Origin: Acanthamoeba sp. SK_2022b | Taxonomy: Eukaryota > Discosea > Longamoebia > Acanthamoebidae | DNA: 64,000 bases | Assembly (NCBI GenBank): GCA_027943245.1 | Contig: JANDJZ010000007.1 | Coordinates: 292,402-356,401 of the forward strand | Direction: 5' to 3' | In this document: one piece after another, positions 53,113 to 61,870 of the stretch | Numbering within the stretch: the first letter of the stretch is position 1 | Layout: each line of letters opens with the position of its first letter | The notes under the pieces: generated by a model | What the model saw: the letters and a program-made list of their open reading frames with translations, nothing else | Databases searched by the model: none | What the model was told of the DNA's origin: nothing | Made by a program: the position numbers and the translations under genes

Positions 53113-53641
53113 CCTGCCGCCAGCCCTGTGCAACCCCGGCTGGAGTAAGTAACGAGCAAATGCTGTGGGTTGTGGGTGCCCACCTTCAGTAACGTTGTGG
53201 CGCAGGTACAGCAAAGCAGGCTTTGCGATTTGCGGTTCAATCACAAGCTGCTGTGGACACGAAGGAGAAAAGACTACTTCTGCGGGGAAGAGGAGGCCGT
53301 GCTTTGAGGTTGGTTGTCCTGCGGGCACATATCAGAATTTGCCGAATAGCCCGAATACCAATGATCCGGCCAACCGATTGGCCTATATGGCGGGCCTTTG
53401 GTTAAGTTGGAATGAGGCGATTGGAGGATTGCTAAAGAGCCGAGGGCCTTTGAAATTTCAAGCTGTCTTCCAATCGGCTCATTCCCACTTCATGGAGTGG
53501 GTAGTTCGACCACAGCGTGTTGGCAAGTAGTTTTGCTTACTGTGAGCTGCGCACATACGCCACGACAGGAGCACACGCGTCCTGTCATACACTTGAGAAG
53601 CGCACGCACCAGCGTCTGCCGCGTGTTTCGTTCGGCCCAAC
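53113..53641. promoter_or_regulatory. Divergent promoter region of the ABCA pair
   Basis: A 529-bp gap between two divergent starts. It contains an inverted pair of the extended CCAAT octamer: ccgattgg at 53374-53381 and ccaatcgg at 53470-53477, plus a third gcgattgg near 53408-53415. This symmetric layout would suit co-regulation of both transporters. No ORF of interest. Promoter role is inferred from position. Confidence 0.5.
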
Positions 53642-56600
53642 ATGCCAAAGAGCACAGCCTCCGCGGCGTGGTTCACCCAGTTCGGTCTGCTGATGTGGAA
53701 GAACTGGACCCTCTCTGTATGCCACCTTTCTTTCTTTTTGGGTTTTTTTGGGTTTTTTTTTGGGGTGGCCAAACAAGAAGCATTTCTTCTTTTTAAAGCA
53801 ATTACAATGATTTGTGGTTTTCGGCGATTTTCGGTTTTTTTAAAATTACCCGCTCGCTTCTGTTGCGGGAGACTGATCACTGTGTGCAATCGTGTGGTGC
53901 TCGCGTGCAGAAACGTGGCTACAAGGTGTTGATCATGCAATTCCTGTCGCCGTTCTTCTTCATCCTGGCCCTCTACGTCATGAACGAAATTCTTACGAAC
54001 TCCTCAAAGGACCACCTCTACAAGGACGGTACTGCACCTCTTCTTCCGCCCCGTGCACGTCGCGCGTTGGAGTGTAACACCGTGCACTTGCCAACAGTGC
54101 CCACGCCTGAGCCGGAGACGGTGGGCCGCATTCCTCGTTGCATCGTCGGTCTTGGCAAAGGTGCATTCACATCACCAAGGCCCTTTGTTGCGTATTTGTC
54201 TGTCGCCAACACTGTTGCTCTCTCCATGACAGACCGCTGCTGGACGGTCGCCTATGCGCCGCAGAGCACCAACAGCTCGAGCGTGGTTGAGACGTTAATA
54301 GAAGGGGTACGCGGGGACACAGCCCGGGTCGCGCATGCGCATTCTCTAAGCACGGCCTCTCGTGTCTGGTGGGACAGATACGAGCAGAGAACGCGTTACC
54401 AGAGAGTGAGGTGATTGGGTTTGACAGTGAACAGGAGCTGGACGACTTTGTCTACAACAATCCCAACACCACTCAAGGAGGTACTCACTGACGTCACGTT
54501 CTTTGTTTCCTCTCTATCTCCTCACCACTGCTGATTCACCTTTCTCCCCCTATCGTGCACACGTAAAGGTTACGTTTTCAACGTCTCGGAAGCCGGCGGT
54601 ACTACGCTCGTGGGTTTCAAGCTGCTGTCCAACGAAACGAACCAGAGGCGTTACAACAAGTACATCAACTATGCCACCTACGTCCAAACCCCGATGATGG
54701 TCTCCCTACAGCGCCAGCTGTGTACGTGTTGCACCCATGCGACGCCTTGCCCCCCCCCCTGCGATTCATTTCCCTTATGTTTCTCTTTCATCAAACAGTC
54801 AAGTATGCCACGAACAATCCCGACTTTGTTCTGTCGGTAGACGCCATCGAGTTCGCCCGACCTCCGCCCGAGACTCTCAACAGTACATACATACATACTC
54901 CCCCGCACACGCGCGCGCACAATTTGATGGCGTCCAGGACGATGTTGACCGGTCGCTGACAATGGCCATCACACAATCAGTCGTCGGACAGGCTGGCTCC
55001 ACCTTCTTCTTCGGATGCCTCATGTTCAACTTTGGTAAACCTCGTGCGCGCTCAAAGGGCGTGGAGGCGACAGGGTCGGCTTACGTCAACGTTGTGTTGT
55101 GTTGTGTTATGGGTGGATGCAGTGATGGCGCTCGTACAGATCAGCACGGAACGTGAGCTGCGGCTGCGCGCGACCCTCAACCTCATGGGCCTGCGGGTAC
55201 AATCGACTAGTCCTCCTCAGCCCCCCCCCCTCCGCACATGGCGCCTGAGTCTCACGCGCGCATGAATCCCGCGCGCAAACAGGACTCGGTTTACTGGTCC
55301 ACCTGGCTCATCACCTACATGTTCTTCGCGACGTGGACGGTCCTGCTGCTGTGCGCCTTCGGTGCCGCCTTCCAGTTCGACTTCTTCCTGGACAACAACT
55401 TCGGAACCTACTTCATCCTTCTTGAGCTGTTCGGCCTGGCGCTCGTCCCCTTGTCCTTCATGACCTCGACTATCCTCAAGAAATCCAGCTCCGCCAGTGC
55501 GCCCCGCATCTCCCCCTCCCTCCCTCCGCGCATGCGCGGCAACTCACCGCACGATTCGTGAACCGCCACGTCGTGATTGGCCCGCGCAGTCAGCATGGGC
55601 TTCTTCGTGTTCGTGCTGGGTTTCTTCTTCCAGCTGACTGCCAACTTCCTCTACGACGATGACGCCAGCGGTGGCACAATGATCGGCCAGGTATACACCA
55701 TGCAACGCAACGCAACGCAACGCAACGCAACGCAACGCAACGCAACGCAACGCAACGCAACGCAACGCAACGCAACGCAACGCAACGCAACGCAACGGCC
55801 AAGATCGTGGGTAGACGCTGATGCGTGTGCGTGTGCGTGCGAATCTCAGTACATTCTGGCGTTTTTCGCGCCCGTGATGGTGGCCAAGGGCCTCCTCGAC
55901 ATCGGCGCCGCCCAGCCGGGCTACTCCTTTGGGGACATCGTCGACAACACCGACAAGTGGCCCCTCATCCAGGTCTGGAACATAACCCCCCTCCTCTCTT
56001 TCCCGTTATCACGAGAGGCAACTCGGTTGAATGTCTCTCGCGGTGTGGTGATGGCGCGCAGTTGTACCTGTGGCTGGTGCTGGACTTTTTCCTCTACCTC
56101 GGCCTGGCTCTGTGGCTCGACAACGTGCTGCCCAACGAGCACGGCGTCCGGCGCCCGTGGTACTACTTCGTGACGCCCTCCTACTGGACCGGCAAGGTGT
56201 CCCCGAACCTGCCGCCGCCCCACGACGACAACCCTCCGGTACCCTCGCGCGCCGGCGTGATGAATGAGAGCGGTGGGTGGTGGCGAGGGGGGAGAGCTGG
56301 CCGTTGACGTTCGAGGGGGGGGGCAATCGGGGGCGCAGGACGAGACGGTGGACGAGGACGTGTACGCCGAGGAGAAGCGCGTGCGGACGGACAACCTGCC
56401 CGAGACCACCGCGGTGAAGATCATGAACCTCAACAAGACCTACCCCGGCAGCCGCAAGAAGCTCGGTGCGTTGCCACACGCACGGTGACGATGGCGGCGA
56501 TGATGGCCCGGGCATCTGACTTGTGTGCGTGTGTGTGTGTTTGTTGTCGACACACAAACAGGTAAGAACAAGTGCACGCGGTGCTTCATGAAGTCGTGCT

Positions 56601-56723
56601 GCTGCTGCTGCGGCAAGCGCACGCCGTTCCAGGCCGTGTCCGACGTGTGGTATCACATCGACTCCAACCACCTGTTCTGTCTGCTCGGACACAACGGCGC
56701 CGGAAAGGTACGGCACCATGATC

Positions 56724-56760
<37 letters not shown>

Positions 56761-57292
56761 CACACGACACACACACACGGCACACACACGGCACACACAC
56801 GGCACACACATCGGTCAATAGCTTTACTCACGCGCTCACACATCTGTAGACGACGACGATCAACATGTTGACGGGTCAGATCAGACCCACGCACGGCGAC
56901 GCCCAGATCTACGGCTACTCGATCCTCACCCACATGGACAAGATCCGAGAGACGATGGGCGTGTGCCCGCAGTTCGACGTGCTGTGGAACGACCTCACCG
57001 GCCGCGAGCACCTCATGCTGTTCGCCGGCATGAAGGGCATCCCGTGGAAGCAGCTCTCGAAGGAGGCCGACGAGCGCCTTGGGGTAACCGCGCCGCCCCA
57101 CCTCGCGCTTCAGCCCGCCCTCTCCTCCATCGACCGACGCTCGCACACTCACGCTCACGTCTTTGCGGTGTCGTTTCGTGTGTAGGAGGTGAGCTTGACC
57201 AAGGCCATGAACCGCCTCTCCTCGGGCTACAGTGGCGGCATGAAGCGTCGTCTCTCCGTCGCCGTCGGTGCGCGTCGCAACCTTCTCCCCTC

Positions 57293-57375
<83 letters not shown>

Positions 57376-57479
57376 GAGCCTTTTCCCAACTTACCAACTG
57401 GACATCGCGTGCGGACGTGCAGCGCTCGTGGGAGACCCGAAGGTCGTTTTCCTCGACGAGCCGGTACCTTTGGCCTGCT

Positions 57480-57553
<74 letters not shown>

Positions 57554-58585
57554 GACGAGTGGGCGTGCGATGGGACACAGACGACGGGCATGGACCCGGT
57601 GTCGCGTCGCGAGGTGTGGGACATCATCGAGCGCGCCAAGAAGGGACGCGTCGTCATCCTCACCACCCACTCCATGGAGGAGGCCGATACCCTCGCCGAC
57701 ACCATCGGTACAGCGCTCCCTTTCGCTCAACTCCAGCGCCCACACCAAGCTGACCAGCACCAACCTGCAGCCATCATGGCCAAGGGGCAGCTCCAGTGCA
57801 TGGGCTCGGCCATCCACCTCAAGAAGAAGTTCGGAGCTGTACGCATGACTTCCACAATTGCTGCGACGGGGTTGGGGTCTCACGGGCCGGGCTCCGTCGT
57901 GACGTGCGCAGGGCTACCAAATCACTGTGGCCGTGAAGAGGGCGACGCGCGCGGCGGTGGTCGAGTTCTTCGAGTCCCAAATCGAAGGTGCCCCCCCCCC
58001 CCGCACGCACGCTCGCCAAGTGTGGGCGCGGTTGCTCACTAAGCGGTGTCGCATTGCGCAGGGGTGACCATGGAGGCCGACGGCGTGTCGGACTACCTCA
58101 ACTTCGCCATCCCCCCGGACGTGCAGGATCTCTCCAGCTTCCTGGCGTATGCCCCCCCCCCAAATCGTTCGTTGCGCGCAAGAGAATGGCGAGCACGCGC
58201 TGAGTGCTGATGTGGGAATGGCTTTGGTTTTTGTGCGCAGGTTGCTGGAAACGAAGAAGAAGGAGCTGGGCGTCATGGACGTGCTCGTGTCGCTCACCAC
58301 GCTGGAGGAGGTCTTCCTCCGCATCACCGAAGAGGCGGAGAAGAGGGGCGACCAGGAGGATGACGGCTCGGACGATGATATTGATGATGAAGATGACAAT
58401 GATGACGACCTGCCCGCGCTCAAGTCCGTCGAGGTAAGAAATGCGCCGCTCTTCCTTCGTTCTTTTGATGTTGCGAGGGGGCTTCGCTCTTTGATTCGGA
58501 GCTAAACTTGCACGTTTTGTATGGCCAACAGTTGGACAACCTGAAGCACAAGCAGGTCGAGCGCAGCAGTGAGGATAGCGACTAA
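53642..58585 (+). CDS. ABCA-type half transporter (second of a divergent pair)
   Basis: Subfamily A ABC half transporter. Start ATG 53642 ([22 protein letters not shown]); the N-terminal L-x-x-K-N-W is typical of ABCA. Order: helix 1 ([18 protein letters not shown]); a large extracellular loop to about 54890; membrane domain with [84 protein letters not shown] and [18 protein letters not shown]; then an acidic linker and a Cys cluster ([13 protein letters not shown], 56577-56618). NBD: GHNGAGKTTT (Walker A, split by a CA-rich intron), [32 protein letters not shown] and [10 protein letters not shown]. The tail is Asp-rich and ends VERSSEDSD. All ATPase motifs are intact. About 22 introns, three with long dinucleotide tracts and one with a CAACG repeat. 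Confidence 0.93.
55703..55797 (+). repeat. (CAACG)19 pentanucleotide repeat in ABCA intron
   Basis: Nineteen perfect units without interruption, inside the intron between GGTMIGQ and YILAFFAP, starting about 12 bp after the donor. Confidence 0.97.
56727..56815 (+). repeat. CA-rich tract in ABCA intron splitting Walker A
   Basis: A pure CA run to about 56758 followed by irregular CACACGG units, in the intron between GHNGAGK and TTTINML. Confidence 0.9.
57295..57374 (+). repeat. (TG)n microsatellite in ABCA intron
   Basis: About 40 units between the exons ending LSVAV and starting [10 protein letters not shown]. Confidence 0.95.
57483..57552 (+). repeat. (TG)n microsatellite in ABCA intron
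   Basis: About 35 units between the Walker B exon (FLDEP) and the D-loop exon (TTGMDP). Confidence 0.95.
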
Positions 58586-58873
58586 GCCTGCCCGGGCGTC
58601 CCCTCTCCGACCGCTCCGTGCATCTACATCACCCCCCCCCCCTCTCCCACAAACCCATATTTTGTACAGCCCCCAACCCACCCGCCCTCGATTTCGCTCG
58701 CCGCCACTCCAGCTCCAGGCCTGCGAATCGACGGGCTGTGTGGGTTGCATTTTGCTGCGTGTGTGTCGCTTTGTCCTTGGTGCGCAAATACACGCGCGCG
58801 CATACCATTTTCGTACTACATACTGACACAAGAGAAGGAGAGGGGGGGGGGGAGATGGGAGAGCTAAAGAGGG
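58586..58873. other. Convergent 3' flank between ABCA and TANGO2-like genes
   Basis: 288 bp with pyrimidine-rich sequence, a poly(C) run near 58632-58641 and a poly(G) run near 58843-58852. No AATAAA was seen on either strand and no gene. Confidence 0.45.
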
Positions 58874-60269
58874 CTAGAAGGTGAGCTCGGTCTCCTCCCA
58901 GGGCTTGATGGTGTCGCCCCGGGTGTCGCGGTAGAAGTAGTGGACAGTCCTGTCGCGCCGCACGAGGATGACGGTCTGGGAGATGGTGCCGTAGACGGGA
59001 GCGCGGCGCCACGGCAGCCGCAGCTTCACAAAGAGGTGCTGCATGCGCAGGTGGTGATAGAGCCCCGTGAGCAGCGATGGCACGAGGGCGCCCGCGACGA
59101 GGCAGGCCAAGAGCGCAGTCGGCGCCGGCGGGGTCGAGGAGGTGAGGAGAATGGTGAGGAAGGCGACGACGATGAAGGCGCCGAGGGCGACAAAGGCGGA
59201 GAGAAACGTGCGCAGGCCCGGCTGCACGCGCCGCTTCTTCGACGTGTGGAAGAATTTGGCGATGAAGGCCCACAGCGGCATCGACGCCGGGCCGTCCGCC
59301 ACGGACACGGAGGAGGAGGAGGAGGAGGAGGAGGTCGTGGGCACGAGCGGTTGCTGTTCGGTGAAGAGCGCGGCCAGGCGGTCGCGCAGCTCGAGCGTGT
59401 CGTCGTGTGAGAGCGGCGCAGCGCCCGAGGTCGCGGGCGTTGAGTCCAGTATGCGTGAGATTCGTTTGCGAATGTAGGGGCTCTGCGGTTGGGAGGCGAC
59501 GTCGCCGGTCAGCCACCATCGGGGAAACAGTGAGGCAGCGGCCACAGCGCGGTAGCGGCAGCAAGGGCGTTGAGAAGGACCGCCACCTTAACGAACTCGT
59601 CGCCGAGGAGGTCGTTCGCGAGGCCGTAGACGCCCCGGCACAGGGTGTCGATCTTGGGCCGGCCGGCGTCGTCCACGTCGACGGCGCAGTTGCTCACGCA
59701 CTTGATCTCCACCTCGTCGGCGAACACGTTGCCCCACAACAAGTTGAACCCCATGTACTGCCGTCTTCAGGCCCATGCATTCGCCACAACATGGCCGTGA
59801 GCAACGTGTGTACGAGGAGAGAGAAATATGGCGGTGTACATGTTATCGGGCAGGTCGAGGGAGGGATCGAGGATGAAGTCGAGAACGAGCTTGCCTCGTG
59901 AGATGCCGCCAGGCCCGCCGCGGCCGCCGATGTTGGTCAGGCCGGCAAAGGCACCTGCCACCATCGGTCAGGCCTGCCGCGGTCCAGCTCAAGCAGCAAA
60001 GAGGCGGGGAGGCTGGTCTCTCACCGGTGGTCGAGTGGAGCCCTATCCATGTGCCTGCGCTACGCAGGTCCCTGCCGCAGAGTACGCCGTTGTCGTCGAC
60101 CTCTGGTGGCGTGCTCTCTCTGCTCTGGTGGGAGATGGGGAGTTGAGATTTAGATCTTGCGCGCGGCCTGCAGATTTGTGGGGAGACGAACCTCGAATTC
60201 GTCGCGATTGGAGACCAGAACAAACGAGTAGTCCGGATGCACGTTAAGGGCTATCCCAATCAGACACAT
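58874..60269 (-). CDS. TANGO2/NRDE-family protein with inserted membrane hairpin
   Basis: Five exons kept frame: 60192-60269, 60025-60124, 59840-59954, 59587-59764 and 58874-59482, giving 359 residues (human TANGO2 is 276). Family markers in order: MCLIGIALN with Cys2, the predicted Ntn-type nucleophile; VLVSNRDEF, the NRDE signature; LCGRDLRSAGTWIGL; FAGLTNIGGR; ISRGKLVLDFI; YMGFNLLWGN; LCRGVYGLAND; and near the end VYGTISQTVILVRRDRTVHYF. Between LFTEQQPLVP and APVYGTISQT lies an extra segment of about 105 residues: a poly-Ser run of eight, KKRRVQ, and two hydrophobic stretches, FLSAFVALGAFIVVAFLTILL and ALLACLVAGALVPSLLTGLY. That predicts a membrane hairpin inside the domain. TANGO2 proteins are linked to heme and lipid handling and Golgi/mitochondrial organisation; the exact reaction is unsettled. 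Confidence 0.87.
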
Positions 60270-60412
60270 CTTGCACCTTTGTCCCAGCGCAGCTTGCCCG
60301 CGCAGCACGGTGAAATTCCAGACAGGCCACGTCACCTGCAAGCCAGTGGCTGTGCTGGGCTAGAAAGATAAAGAAAAGAAGGCGCAGCAGAACAGAGAGA
60401 CAGCAACAGAAG
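60270..60412. promoter_or_regulatory. Short divergent promoter between TANGO2-like and Derlin genes
   Basis: Only 143 bp separate the two start codons, so their promoters must overlap. No TATA or CCAAT element is evident. Position is the only evidence. Confidence 0.45.
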
Positions 60413-61511
60413 ATGAGTTCTGATTTCGAGAGATGGTGGAGGGAGCTGCCCATAGTGACCAAGTACCTGTTTGTGGGATCTGCTGGCGTTACGCTGGCTG
60501 CCAATTTCGGGCTGTTGAACCCCTACAGCCTCCTTCTTAGCTGGCCCAAGGTCATCCAGGAGTTCCAGTTGTGGCGACTGATTACGTGCTTCCTATTCCA
60601 CGGCAAGCTGAGCTTCGGCTTCCTCATCCACATGCTCTTCCTGTAGGCCCCAGAATCACCAAAACCTCGAAGTGCAGCGTTTTATTCTGAATCTCTCTGC
60701 CAATTGCTTGCGTGTAGTGTGCGGTATGGTGGCGCGCTGGAAACCGAGGTCTTCAATGGCCGCCTCTCGGACTTCGTGTGGATGCTGATGATCAACTCCT
60801 CCCTCCTCCTGGTACGCCGCACTTGCGCACTTTTAACGACGTTGCACTGCTCTGTAGTAGTAGTGGTCTGCCGCGTCGTGCTTGCCTGGCTGCTGATTGC
60901 GTGCTTGCATTGTCCCTCCTTGCAGGCCAGCACCCTCATCGTGCCGTTCCCGCTCCTGAGCATGGGCCTGATCGTGTCGCTCATCTACTACTGGTCGCGC
61001 AAGACGCCCGACGTGGAGATGTCCCTCATGTTCGGCATCCGCTTCAAGTCCATCTACTTCCCCTGGGTGCTCTGCGCCATGACGTACGTTCCTCTGCTGC
61101 CTCGTTGCCCGGCGCGCAGGCCATGCGCTCACCGCCATCGCTGTCGGCTTTCCTTCGGTCGCCAGGCTGTTGATGGGCGGCTCGCCGCTGGCCGAGTTCT
61201 GCGGCATCATCGTCGGCCACTTCTACTTCTTCTTTGAGGAAATCATCCCGCGCACCAAGGGCTATCGCCTCCTCAAGACGCCGGCGTTCATGTACTGCTC
61301 CTTCTTCTCTCTCCTCCTCCAGCCGTGCTCTGTCTAACGCGCATTCTCCTCCTCTTTCTCCTTCTTCTCCCCCTCCTCGAATGTGTTGGCTGGATGCGGT
61401 GGCAGGTATCGACTGATCCCGCCCGAGTACAACTCGTACAACCGGGGCGCGCAGCAGCAGGCCGCTCGCGGTCCCACCTTCACCGGCCCTGGCTACTCTC
61501 TCAGGGGATAA
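60413..61511 (+). CDS. Derlin (Der1-like) ER-associated degradation protein
   Basis: A rhomboid-like pseudoprotease of the ER membrane that helps retrotranslocate misfolded proteins to the cytosol. Start ATG 60413 (MSSDFERWWRELPIVTKYLFVG), stop TAA 61509-61511. Exons: to 60645 (FQLWRLITCFLFHGKLSFGFLIHMLFL); VRYGGALETEVFNGRLSDFVWMLMINSSLLL; ASTLIVPFPLLSMGLIVSLIYYWSRKTPDVEMSLMFGI, with the Derlin FGI-x-x-KSIYFPW motif; LLMGGSPLAEFCGIIVGHFYFFFEEIIP, with the G-x-x-x-G-H of helix 6; and YRLIPPEYNSYNRGAQQ. The W-R and G-x-x-x-G motifs are both present; the catalytic Ser/His pair of rhomboids is absent, as in all Derlins. About 240 residues. It ends in a Gln/Gly tail without an obvious p97-binding SHP box. 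Confidence 0.92.
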
Positions 61512-61870
61512 GGGATCCCTGCATAACCGTGACGCGGCAAGGACCATGTAGGCCGGATAGCCTCTCGGACTCACCCGGGCAGGGCCTTCCCCTTGTCCTC
61601 CCCCTGTTCTCTTCGTGGGCTCAGCGGGCCACACTGAGCTCCTGTAAACAAAGCAACCGGCCTGATCGCAATCCGAAATTCCAAGCAGCCGCGGTTTGAA
61701 TCACTGCACATACCAAACATTCCAAATTTGTAATGTTAATAATTTCTCCAGCTTGGGAACGACCACAAAGCGAGGGCAGAAAGGAAGAAGAGCTCCTCAC
61801 TAACGTTAACGCCCCTCTGCCTGGAGGCTTCGTGTGGAGAACTTAATCGAAGGTTCAGGCCTGCAAGAGG
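61512..61870. other. Intergenic region between Derlin and CH-domain genes
   Basis: 359 bp with Derlin 3' flank and promoter of the next gene. AT-rich near 61710-61745. A tandem acgttaacg motif lies near 61802-61810. No gene seen. Confidence 0.45.

Noticed and set aside
55700..55800. Asn-Ala-Thr-Gln-Arg repeat as a coding glycosylation array
   Set aside because: The flanking sequence has a good donor (gtatac) and acceptor (ctcag) that join GGTMIGQ to YILAFFAP within the membrane domain; the repeat is intronic.
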